From NCBI RefSeq assembly GCF_029910235.1, contig NZ_CP112874.1:4392501-4456500 (forward strand): a stretch of DNA of 64,000 nt, given 5' to 3'. Source of the DNA: Pseudanabaena galeata CCNP1313. GTDB lineage: Bacteria > Cyanobacteriota > Cyanobacteriia > Pseudanabaenales > Pseudanabaenaceae. The notes below the pieces were generated by a model that saw nothing but the letters and a program-made list of their open reading frames with translations, did not search any database and was not told where the DNA came from. This document shows, one piece after another, positions 41,523 through 48,544 of the stretch. Position 1 is the stretch's first letter. Each line of letters starts with the position of its first letter. Made by a program: the position numbers and the translations under genes.

Positions 41523-41640
41523 AACTGTAGTGGCAAAGCATTCCCACCACAATCTATAAATTCCCAGATAATCTTCATTTGGGAATGCTTTGCCCAAAAC
41601 CTTGCTCTTGGTTTAGGTTTGAGCGCAAAGCACTGTAATA
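41523..41640. repeat. Family E element, copy 1
   Basis: Inner inverted repeat GGCAAAGCATTCCCA/TGGGAATGCTTTGCC. The right end GGTTTGAGCGCAAAGCACTG then TAA is shared with the other family E copies. The left end is diverged. Confidence 0.65.
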
Positions 41641-41733
41641 ACAAAGATACTAGATTCGTGCAAAGTTATACAGAATAAAACTTTGGAGCGTTGTACCGTC
41701 AATTTTATAGAACTATACACAAGAGTGACTTTT

Positions 41734-42771
41734 ATGGTAGCAACCAAAGAAGTATCTTTGCCACGCAATTGCACCTTCAGCCCAACTGATTGGCAAGCGC
41801 TTGCGCCCTTCTGGTATCCCGTTGCATTCTCCCATGAAATCACAGCCGAGAAACCCTATGGCACACATCTCCTAGACGAGAGATTGGTGATTTACCGAGT
41901 TTCCGATGGTTCAATTATCGTTGCCAAAGACCTCTGCCTACATCGTGGAGCTCCGCTAAGTTTGGGTTGGATTGAAAACGATCGCCTTGTTTGCCCCTAT
42001 CACGGCGTGCAATATGACTGCAATGCCAAATGTGTTTACATTCCCGCCCAGCCTGAAGCCACAATTCCATCAAGACTTAAGTTAAAAACCTATCCAGTGA
42101 TGGAACGCTATGGGTTAGTTTGGACAAGATTGATCGACAATGGTTCTGTCCCATTTCCTGAATTAGATGAATGGGAAGATCCAGATTACATTCAGGTATT
42201 ACCTAATTCTGTGGATTTGGATGCAGCCGCAGGGCGGCAGGTAGAAGGCTTCTTAGATGTCAGTCACTTTGCTTTTATCCATGCGAAGTCTTTTGGAGAG
42301 ATAGATAATCCTGAAGTCCCAGATTATACGATCGAACAAACTCCTCAAGGCTTTCGTGCTGACTATATCAGTACTGTTAGCAACTATGCCCACGGCATGA
42401 AGCATCTAGCTCCTCCTGATTTTTTGTGGAGGAGACTATTTGAGTTGTTTATTCCTTTCACCGCCAAGTTGACAGTTTTCTTTCCTCATGGCAAGCTGCA
42501 TGTTCTCAATGCGGCTTTGCCAATTTCGGCGCGTAAAACGCGATTGTTTGTACCGATTTGTCGTAATTTTGATAAAGATGCTCCCTTACAAGACACCCTC
42601 GATTTTAACGATCAGGTATTTTATGAGGATAAGGCGATCGTTGAGGAGCAATGGCCAGAGGATTTACCTATTTGCCTTGCTGACGAGGTACATATTGCAG
42701 GCGATAAAAGCTCAATTACTTTTCGTAAGAAGCTAGCCGCAATCGGCTTAGGTAAATCTTTTACTTCATAA
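41734..42771 (+). CDS. Rieske non-heme iron oxygenase (plant-type PaO/Tic55-like)
   Basis: 345 residues from ATG 41734. The Rieske [2Fe-2S] motif C-x-H-x16-C-x2-H is at about residues 70-92 (CLHRGAPLSLGW...VCPYHG). The mononuclear iron ligands are likely in FLDVSHFAFIHAKSFG. The family covers chlorophyll-catabolic and other aromatic-ring oxygenases found in cyanobacteria and plastids. Substrate undetermined. Electrons would come from ferredoxin. Confidence 0.85.
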   Translation: MVATKEVSLPRNCTFSPTDWQALAPFWYPVAFSHEITAEKPYGTHLLDERLVIYRVSDGSIIVAKDLCLHRGAPLSLGWIENDRLVCPYHGVQYDCNAKCVYIPAQPEATIPSRLKLKTYPVMERYGLVWTRLIDNGSVPFPELDEWEDPDYIQVLPNSVDLDAAAGRQVEGFLDVSHFAFIHAKSFGEIDNPEVPDYTIEQTPQGFRADYISTVSNYAHGMKHLAPPDFLWRRLFELFIPFTAKLTVFFPHGKLHVLNAALPISARKTRLFVPICRNFDKDAPLQDTLDFNDQVFYEDKAIVEEQWPEDLPICLADEVHIAGDKSSITFRKKLAAIGLGKSFTS

Positions 42772-42773
42772 TT

Positions 42774-42887
42774 TATAGCAATTGCCGAATAAACGAACCA
42801 TAAGAAAAAAGATTAAAAGCTTTGCAAAGCAAAGCTTTTAATCTTTTTTCTTGGTTTGGGTTTGAGCGCAAAACTTACGTTGCTATA
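42774..42887. repeat. Family E element, copy 2
   Basis: TATAGCA/TGCTATA ends, a 24-bp perfect palindrome (arm AAGAAAAAAGATTAAAAGCT then TTGC) with loop AAA at 42802-42852, and TTTGAGCGCAAA near the right end. Confidence 0.75.
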
Positions 42888-42892
42888 GTAAG

Positions 42893-43963
42893 CTAGCGCT
42901 TACTATATTTTTCTACCGTTGTGAGTAATTCCTTCTCTCCAAACGGTTTCGTTAAATACTCCGTAGCTCCCACCATCCGAGCCTTGACGCGATCGATAAA
43001 CCCATCTTTACCCGTTAACATAATAATCGGAACCTTAGCAAACGCGCTTGACTTACGCAGCATTCCACATAGCTCGTATCCATCAATCTCTGGCATTGTG
43101 ATATCACACAAAATCAGATCGGGATTATGTTGAAAAATCAAGCTTAAAGCCTTAATTGGACTAGATACTGCCATAACTTGAAAGCCATGATTATGCAAAA
43201 TATACTCAACAGCCCGACAGATAGTCACACTATCATCAATACATAAAATTCTGGGCGATTGTACCTTTACTTGTTGCGGTTCACTCATCGCTAATGGTGT
43301 AATCGCAACCTGTCCAATCGCGATCGCATCGTAGATCAACTGTCCAACTTGGCTAATATCCTTTCCTGCATATCGTGACAACTGGCGAATTGTCGTTTTA
43401 CCATCGATCCAAGCATTTAAAGATGGCAAAGATTCTTGAGTAAGCAATACAGGACATTGATCGATCGACTGTAAAACTGGATAAAATTTCTTCCATGTTT
43501 GCAGTTGGCGTAGATATTCAGAACTAAGCTGTGAAAACTTGAATCTAGTTAACTTTGGTGTAAGTGCAGCACTAATTTCAAAAACAAATGTACCTTGATA
43601 GAGACCGATAATATCAAAAAGCACCTCTCGAATTGTGCTTTCCAGAATTGTTTTAGCCTGATCAGGACTGAGGATTTTGGATTCTAAAAGCGCCCAAATT
43701 TGTCCATACTCTAAAACATTAATCCCCAGTTTCGAGCTAGATAACTGATCGAGCGCATGGTCTAATCCCAACCCATGCAAATAATCGCGTAGACGAGTCA
43801 AGTTGCTATCAGTATCGGTAGCATAGATCAACTCTCCATTATCAAAAAATAAAAACCAGAATTTCCCTGTACTGGATTCAATCAACAATTCACCAGTTCG
43901 CTGTCCAAACTCGATCAGGTTGATAATGGTATGTACGTCAATTTCTCTGAGCGTGCCTTGCAT
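42893..43963 (-). CDS. PatA/PixG-like response regulator (DUF4388 + receiver)
   Basis: 356 residues. The N-terminal DUF4388/PatA domain (MQGTLREIDVHTIINLIEFG, QRTGELLIESSTGKFWFLFF) spans about residues 1-215. The C-terminal receiver domain (~230-350) has the acidic pair in LCIDDSVT, the phospho-aspartate in DLILCDITMPEIDG, the threonine in IIMLTGKDG and the lysine in YLTKPFGEKE. Such regulators act in pilus-driven phototaxis or in heterocyst patterning. No partner che genes are in this window. Confidence 0.88.
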   Translation of the reverse strand: MQGTLREIDVHTIINLIEFGQRTGELLIESSTGKFWFLFFDNGELIYATDTDSNLTRLRDYLHGLGLDHALDQLSSSKLGINVLEYGQIWALLESKILSPDQAKTILESTIREVLFDIIGLYQGTFVFEISAALTPKLTRFKFSQLSSEYLRQLQTWKKFYPVLQSIDQCPVLLTQESLPSLNAWIDGKTTIRQLSRYAGKDISQVGQLIYDAIAIGQVAITPLAMSEPQQVKVQSPRILCIDDSVTICRAVEYILHNHGFQVMAVSSPIKALSLIFQHNPDLILCDITMPEIDGYELCGMLRKSSAFAKVPIIMLTGKDGFIDRVKARMVGATEYLTKPFGEKELLTTVEKYSKR

Positions 43964-44056
43964 GGGGTGTTACAAATTTGAGTTTTATCTTGGATGTACA
44001 GAGATCTGTTCACATTACCAGAATTTCTTTTAGCCCCTTGATTTTAAGGCTTTTTT

Positions 44057-44170
44057 ACAGCAATTCTCATTATGAAAACGATTTTAGTGTTTCCAGCGCC
44101 GAAGGCGCTGGAAACACTAAAATCGTTTTTTTTTGAAAGCCCACCGTCGGGGGGGGGCTTTCAAAAAATC
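44057..44170. repeat. Family F element, copy 1
   Basis: AGCAATTCTCATTATGAAAA, then a palindrome with arm AACGATTTTAGTGTTTCCAG, core CGCC-GAA-GGCG, and after it a second stem GAAAGCCC...GGGCTTTC. Copy 2 is at 47842-47950, with paired differences in both arms. Confidence 0.8.
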
Positions 44171-44172
44171 AT

Positions 44173-44201
44173 AAAAAAAGAGCGTTAAACGCTCTTTTTT
44201 T
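44173..44201 (-). terminator. Terminator of the DUF1636 gene
   Basis: AAAAAAAGAGCGT, loop TAA, ACGCTCTTTTTTT, adjacent to the gene's stop at 44202. U-rich tracts on both strands. Confidence 0.75.
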
Positions 44202-44585
44202 CTATAAAGGGGGAATACGGGCAATTACACCACTTTTTAGTGGTTCGGGACGCTCTTTCCAAGCCAACATCCCATCAGGGCGATCGCCATATATTTCGGC
44301 ACAGGTCAAGATTGCCGATGCAGTGGTCGCCATATTATCCACATCACTGGGTAAATCGCCAAACAAGTAGGAATATTTACCTTCAGATGCGAAGGCTACG
44401 GCGCAAGCATGGCTACATGCACTCATACAGGAAACTGCTCGAATTTCAAATTGCGATCGCCTTTCCCAATTTTGGTGCAACTCAGAAAGGGTTTTTAGCA
44501 ATGTTTCACCACCACTAATACCTACCTTTTTGCCATTTTGCCAAGTACTGGCACAGGTCGTACAAACTAATAGCCTATGGGTCAT
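44202..44585 (-). CDS. DUF1636 family metal-binding protein
   Basis: 127 residues from ATG 44585. Cysteines are in pairs: VCTTCAST near the N-terminus and SCMSACSHACAVAF in the middle, as in the thioredoxin-like [2Fe-2S] ferredoxin fold. DUF1636 proteins often sit near cobalamin or metal-homeostasis genes. No such neighbour is seen here, so a role in electron transfer or metal binding is all that can be said. Confidence 0.82.
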   Translation of the reverse strand: MTHRLLVCTTCASTWQNGKKVGISGGETLLKTLSELHQNWERRSQFEIRAVSCMSACSHACAVAFASEGKYSYLFGDLPSDVDNMATTASAILTCAEIYGDRPDGMLAWKERPEPLKSGVIARIPPL

Positions 44586-44593
44586 CCGTACCT

Positions 44594-44692
44594 CAATGAA
44601 AAACAAACCAATGCACAAATATTTTGAAATTCTTACTTGGTAAGAATTTCAAAATATTTGTGCATTGGGGTTTGAGCGCAAAGCAATGTGAC
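44594..44692. repeat. Family E element, copy 4, with 29-bp palindrome
   Basis: Arm CCAATGCACAAATATTTTGA then AATTCTTAC (44608-44636), loop TTG, and a perfect complement (44640-44668). The right end GGTTTGAGCGCAAAGCAATG is family E. It begins in the 5' leader of the DUF1636 gene. Confidence 0.7.
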
Positions 44693-44701
44693 CTAACCTT
44701 A

Positions 44702-44980
44702 CTATTTGTCGCCACTTGGTGACGAGTTATAGAGAGCATCTAGTCTTGAGCGAGCGTCATCTACATTAATCGATTTGATTACCATTAGTGGCTCATCGAT
44801 ATATTTGCCATCTTTATCCCATAATTCAGGATGAGCATATTGAGGCGATACTCGGCGACTACGATTATCTTGGTAGCTTCGCGAATCATTTTGGGAAAGC
44901 GCGATCATGCTGCGAATGAGATTACTAATCGCAAAAATGGAGAGGATCGTAAAAGCGAGTATATAAAGGATCTGTACCAT
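44702..44980 (-). CDS. DUF2973 family small membrane protein
   Basis: 92 residues: one N-terminal membrane helix (VQILYILAFTILSIFAISNL), then a soluble tail with HPELWDKDGKYIDEPLMVIK, characteristic of DUF2973, a cyanobacterial family. Function unknown. The DUF2605 gene lies upstream on the same strand, a pairing that supports both annotations. Confidence 0.82.
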   Translation of the reverse strand: MVQILYILAFTILSIFAISNLIRSMIALSQNDSRSYQDNRSRRVSPQYAHPELWDKDGKYIDEPLMVIKSINVDDARSRLDALYNSSPSGDK

Positions 44981-45057
44981 ATCTACTTTCCTGAAAAAAT
45001 ATGTAAATTAAGTGAGCTAAGGTTTAAGATGAGAAATCAAGGATCAAAATTAAAGTT

Positions 45058-45375
45058 TTAAATTACTTGATTACGATAGTAGCGCATCCCCACGGCTTGA
45101 CACTCCATAAGTAGTTGATGCCAAGGTTTCATTGTTGCCATGTCTACGCCAACTTGATGTCCTGTAACGCGGAATAAAGAGATCGCCACGGCAACTTCTT
45201 TGAGAGCATTTTCTACTCGTTCCAGCAAATTTCTTTGTTCCGTCTCCTGCAAAAAATCTATGCGTTCGCTGGAGAGGAGCTTTTGAGAGCGGTCAAACCA
45301 ATATGTGAAATCTTCTAGTAATGGCTCTAGAAGTTGTCTGAGCATTTCAGGATCAGGACTAGCAGTATTACTCAT
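45058..45375 (-). CDS. DUF2605 family protein
   Basis: 105 residues from ATG 45375. The sequence MLRQLLEPLLEDFTYWFDRS, QKLLSSERIDFLQETEQRNL, HQVGVDMATMKPWHQLLMEC matches DUF2605, a cyanobacterial helical family. The longer open frame up to 45540 overlaps mazG on the other strand and is not used. Function unknown. Confidence 0.82.
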   Translation of the reverse strand: MSNTASPDPEMLRQLLEPLLEDFTYWFDRSQKLLSSERIDFLQETEQRNLLERVENALKEVAVAISLFRVTGHQVGVDMATMKPWHQLLMECQAVGMRYYRNQVI

Positions 45376-45486
45376 GGGGCAGATCTCTAGCAGCAAGATT
45401 GTTGCTGTATATAGTTTGTTAAAAGCAGTATTTTTATACTGACTATTATAGCATTTTGTTACTTTTCTTAACATTAAACAAATCTT

Positions 45487-46308
45487 ATGACTTTTGAGCC
45501 AACCGTTGAAGCTTCGGCGAACTTGATCGCGCTGCAACATTTAATCGAAGTGGTGGCAAAGCTGCGATCGCCTGATGGTGGATGTCCTTGGGATTTGGAG
45601 CAAACGCCTAAAAGCTTGATCCCCTATGTGATCGAGGAAGCCTATGAGGTGGTGGATGCAATTCAAAGTGGTGATAGTAAGGCGATCGCCGAAGAGCTAG
45701 GTGACCTATTAATGCAAGTGGTTTTACAGTCCCAAATTGCCAGTGAAAATAATCAATTTGCGATCGCTGAAGTTGCCGAAGGCATCGCTCAAAAGTTAAT
45801 TCGTCGCCATCCCCATGTATTTAGCGATGTCAAAGCTGACAGCATGGATGAAATTCATCAAAACTGGGAAAGGATTAAAGCCGAAGAAAAGGGTGAAGAT
45901 TTAGCAGAAACTCAAAAACTGAGCTATAAACTCAAACGCTATGCGCGATCGCTACCACCTTTAACGGCTGGCATGAAGATTTCTCAAAAGGCAGCCGCAA
46001 ATGGTTTTGAATGGGACAATGCCGATGGAGTATGGGCAAAGTTTCATGAAGAGCTAGATGAGCTGCGCCATGCTCTAGAGCATGAGTCTAAGGAAAATCA
46101 GCAGGCGGAATTGGGAGATTTATTATTTACGCTGATTAATGTGGCCCGTTGGTATGATCTCGATCCTTCAGAGGCTTTACAGTCTACTAATCGCAAATTT
46201 ATTCAGCGCCTTGAGATGATTGAAACTTTAAGCGATCGCCCCATTGATAGTTTCACTGCCGAGGAGCTAGACAATCTCTGGAAACTTGCCAAGGAAAAGC
46301 TCAAATAA
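45487..46308 (+). CDS. mazG: Nucleoside triphosphate pyrophosphohydrolase
   Basis: 273 residues with two MazG domains. The first has GGCPWDLEQTPKSLIPYVIE, EEAYEVVDAI and EELGDLLMQVVLQSQIA, where the glutamates bind Mg. The second begins around residue 160 with HEELDELRHALEHES and ELGDLLFTLINVARW. It hydrolyses NTPs to NMP and pyrophosphate, cleaning the nucleotide pool. Start ATG 45487; the length is normal. Confidence 0.95.
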   Translation: MTFEPTVEASANLIALQHLIEVVAKLRSPDGGCPWDLEQTPKSLIPYVIEEAYEVVDAIQSGDSKAIAEELGDLLMQVVLQSQIASENNQFAIAEVAEGIAQKLIRRHPHVFSDVKADSMDEIHQNWERIKAEEKGEDLAETQKLSYKLKRYARSLPPLTAGMKISQKAAANGFEWDNADGVWAKFHEELDELRHALEHESKENQQAELGDLLFTLINVARWYDLDPSEALQSTNRKFIQRLEMIETLSDRPIDSFTAEELDNLWKLAKEKLK

Positions 46309-46343
46309 ACTAAAGACTCGCAAAGCGAGTCTTTAGTTTATTT
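46303..46343. terminator. Bidirectional palindrome
   Basis: AAATAAACTAAAGACTCGC, loop AAA, perfect complement (19 bp per arm). It contains the mazG stop and the stop of the small minus-strand gene. Confidence 0.7.
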
Positions 46344-46517
46344 ATTGATAGGAGCATCTGGAGGCAGAAAACGGGAGTCAGAAATTTCAATCAACTTATC
46401 AATTGAGTTTTCAGCTAAAAGTTTACGAGCTTTAGCTAAATATTCTAAATGTGGGCATTTATCCCCAAGGACACAGCCATTGGTGCATTCTTCTTGACAA
46501 TTAACTTGGCGAGACAT
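46338..46517 (-). CDS. Small cysteine-rich protein
   Basis: 59 residues from ATG 46517: MSRQVNCQEECTNGCVLGDK, CPHLEYLAKARKLLAENSID, then ISDSRFLPPDAPINK. Four cysteines (7, 11, 15, 21) with a following histidine in the first 23 residues suggest zinc or iron-sulfur binding. The rest is helical. The stop codon sits in the mazG terminator palindrome, as for other real genes here. Function unknown. Confidence 0.65.
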   Translation of the reverse strand: MSRQVNCQEECTNGCVLGDKCPHLEYLAKARKLLAENSIDKLIEISDSRFLPPDAPINK

Positions 46518-46591
46518 GGATTTTAAAGCGGTTTATAAACTAAGCCTCAAGGCTACTACAATCTCAGAACAGTCTCAATGCTGACCGCATA

Positions 46592-46626
46592 AAAAAAAGG
46601 AGAACGCTTAGTTCTCCTTTTTTTTA
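46592..46626 (-). terminator. tRNA-Leu terminator
   Basis: AAAAAAAAGGAGAACGCT...AGTTCTCCTTTTTTTT, immediately downstream of the minus-strand tRNA. Confidence 0.75.
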
Positions 46627-46707
46627 TGCGGTCAGAGAGACTCGAACTCTCACAGCTTTCGCCACCACCACCTCAAGATGGCGTGTCTACCATTCCACCA
46701 TGACCGC
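46627..46707 (-). tRNA. tRNA-Leu (GAG)
   Basis: 81 nt on the minus strand. The acceptor GCGGTCA pairs with TGACCGC before the discriminator A. The anticodon arm CCATC-TTGAGGT-GGTGG gives anticodon GAG. A long variable arm marks it as class II, and GTTCGAGTC is the T loop. CCA is not encoded. It reads CUC/CUU codons. Confidence 0.93.
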
Positions 46708-46790
46708 AATTGCTTTTTTAGTGCTTAACTATATTACAGCAGTGGTGCATATTTGCAATACATTTTTGCGCTTTCTAAAGATAAAATCAA

Positions 46791-46862
46791 AAAACCTGTG
46801 GCGCACGCGCAGCGTGCGCCACAGGTTTTGAATCTGGGTTTCATTATGCCTAGCTACTTAAC
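46791..46862 (+). repeat. Family B element, copy 3
   Basis: Stem AAAACCTGTGGCGCACGC, loop GCA, complement; then tail TTCATTATGCCTAGCTACTT. Located upstream of the hydrolase gene. Confidence 0.75.
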
Positions 46863-46893
46863 CTGAAATTTTATAAATACCTTCACTGACACT

Positions 46894-47823
46894 ATGGAAT
46901 CTAAAACTTCAATGACTGAATCATCTCTGCAACATGATCAGAGCGGGAAGCGATCGCCAAAGCGTTGGTTACAGCCAGTAGCGATCGCGGGAATTGCGAT
47001 CGCGGGTTTTTATGGTTCAGTTTGTGCGGGGTTATGGTTTGGTCAAACACGCATCATCTTTTCGCCAGAAAAAGAAATTACGACCACTCCCGCTAAATTT
47101 AATGCCAAGTATGAGGATGTCTTAATTCCAGTCAAAAAGGCTGATGGTACGAGTGAAAATATTCATGGTTGGTGGTTACCCAATGCCAAACAGGAAGAAA
47201 AAGCAAATTTAAGCGATCGCCAAGTAATTTTGTATTTGCATGGCAAGGGTAAAAATATTAGTGCTAATGCCAAACATGCCAATCGCTTGATGCGAATGGG
47301 GTTCTCAGTATTATTAATTGATTATCGAGGCTATGGCCGCAGTGAAGGCGGATTTCCTAGTGAATCATCGGTTTATACAGATGCTCAGACAGCTTGGGAT
47401 TATTTAATCCAAAAAGGCTATCAGCCAAGTCAAATAATGATCTATGGACATTCGTTAGGTGGGGCGATCGCGATCGATCTTGGGCTTAAACAACCTAAAG
47501 CTATGGGATTGATTATTGATGCTTCGTTTACATCGATGAGTGATATGGCTCAAATCGATCCTAAATATCGAATTTTCCCCATAGATTTATTAATTCATCA
47601 GCGCTTTGATTCGATCGCTAAGGTGCGATCGCTTTCTGTACCCGTACTTTATATCCACGGTACTGCGGATGATTTAATTCCTGCGGTCATGTCTCAAAGC
47701 TTATATGAGGCAACGCCAACCAGAAAACAAATTGTGCTTATTCCCAATGGTGGACATAACAATAATGCCTCTACCAATGAGCCGCTATATCTGAATTCTA
47801 TTCGCAGCTTTTTTAAGCTGTAG
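46894..47823 (+). CDS. Membrane-anchored alpha/beta hydrolase (BEM46/ABHD13-like)
   Basis: 309 residues. A transmembrane segment (VAIAGIAIAGFYGSVCAGLW) at ~residues 31-52 is followed by the hydrolase domain: RQVILYLHGKGKNISANAKH, nucleophile serine in IMIYGHSLGGAIAIDL, acid in YIHGTADDLIP, histidine in NGGHNNNAS. Substrate unknown; related proteins are serine hydrolases/thioesterases facing the periplasm or lumen. A start at ATG 46912 is also possible. Confidence 0.83.
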   Translation: MESKTSMTESSLQHDQSGKRSPKRWLQPVAIAGIAIAGFYGSVCAGLWFGQTRIIFSPEKEITTTPAKFNAKYEDVLIPVKKADGTSENIHGWWLPNAKQEEKANLSDRQVILYLHGKGKNISANAKHANRLMRMGFSVLLIDYRGYGRSEGGFPSESSVYTDAQTAWDYLIQKGYQPSQIMIYGHSLGGAIAIDLGLKQPKAMGLIIDASFTSMSDMAQIDPKYRIFPIDLLIHQRFDSIAKVRSLSVPVLYIHGTADDLIPAVMSQSLYEATPTRKQIVLIPNGGHNNNASTNEPLYLNSIRSFFKL

Positions 47824-47841
47824 ACGGATTGGTGATGCAAG

Positions 47842-47950
47842 GCAGCAATTATCATATGAAAACGATTTTGGTGTTTCCAGAGCCTAAGGCTCTGGAAACA
47901 CCAAAATCGTTTTTTTTGAAAGCCTGCCAACGGCGGACTTTCAAAAAACC
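47842..47950. repeat. Family F element, copy 2
   Basis: CAGCAATTATCATATGAAAA, palindrome arm AACGATTTTGGTGTTTCCAG, core AGCC-TAA-GGCT, then GAAAGCCTGCC...GGCGGACTTTC. Both arms differ together from copy 1 at 44057. Confidence 0.8.
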
Positions 47951-48172
47951 GATTTTTATAATGACAATTGATGGGTGCATGGCTTCGCCCTGCACCCATC
48001 AATTATTAAGTATTGCTTCAAAAGATTACGCTTCGTATCTAGACACATCTATCGAGATCGCCTGTATGATAAGTTCTATATCGAAAGTTATAGAGAAGAC
48101 TTGTCTTAATCTAAACAAAACGAAAGATTTGTCTTAAAAAAATTTACATTTAGTTTACATTCACATAATCAA

Positions 48173-48388
48173 ATGAGAGGTAATGCGGTGACTAATAAAT
48201 CTGTAGCGTTCAAGCAAATTGATGTGCAAGGCGATCTGAGTGAATATGTCGCACATTTACAGTTACACATGGCACTGCAAGCCCGTAACCTCGTCCCAAA
48301 TTTAAGTGGCGATCGCGCTCAAGACAGCCGCAGCAGGATGCTATCAAGTACTCAAGCCGATTTTGAGAGATTAGCTTCTCGCTTGTAA
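48173..48388 (+). CDS. Small hypothetical protein
   Basis: 71 residues from ATG 48173, or 66 from GTG 48188, which has a better spaced GAGAGG upstream. Sequence includes FKQIDVQGDLSEYVAHLQLH, MALQARNLVPNLSGDRAQD and a helical end. No family recognised. A strong terminator (48393-48426) follows directly, which supports a real transcription unit. Confidence 0.6.
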   Translation: MRGNAVTNKSVAFKQIDVQGDLSEYVAHLQLHMALQARNLVPNLSGDRAQDSRSRMLSSTQADFERLASRL

Positions 48389-48392
48389 TTTT

Positions 48393-48426
48393 AAAAAAGG
48401 GGAACGCATCGCGTTCCCCTTTTTTT
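48393..48426 (+). terminator. Rho-independent terminator
   Basis: AAAAAAGGGGAACGC, loop ATC, GCGTTCCCCTTTTTT after the small gene. Confidence 0.85.
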
Positions 48427-48544
48427 CGCTAGACAAGGGGCTTAAGCCCCTTGTTCTTTAATTTTTTGGCACAATAGAAAAGTATGATCAAGACAAGTCA
48501 GCAGCGCTGACTTGTCTTGATGAAAAAAGCTATTTTGAGGTGTC

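Noticed and set aside
44057-44170. Riboswitch upstream of the DUF1636 gene
   Set aside because: The structure lies downstream of the gene's end, not in its leader, and matches a dispersed repeat.
47829-48137. 102-codon ORF after the hydrolase
   Set aside because: It reads through the family F palindrome and lacks coding character.
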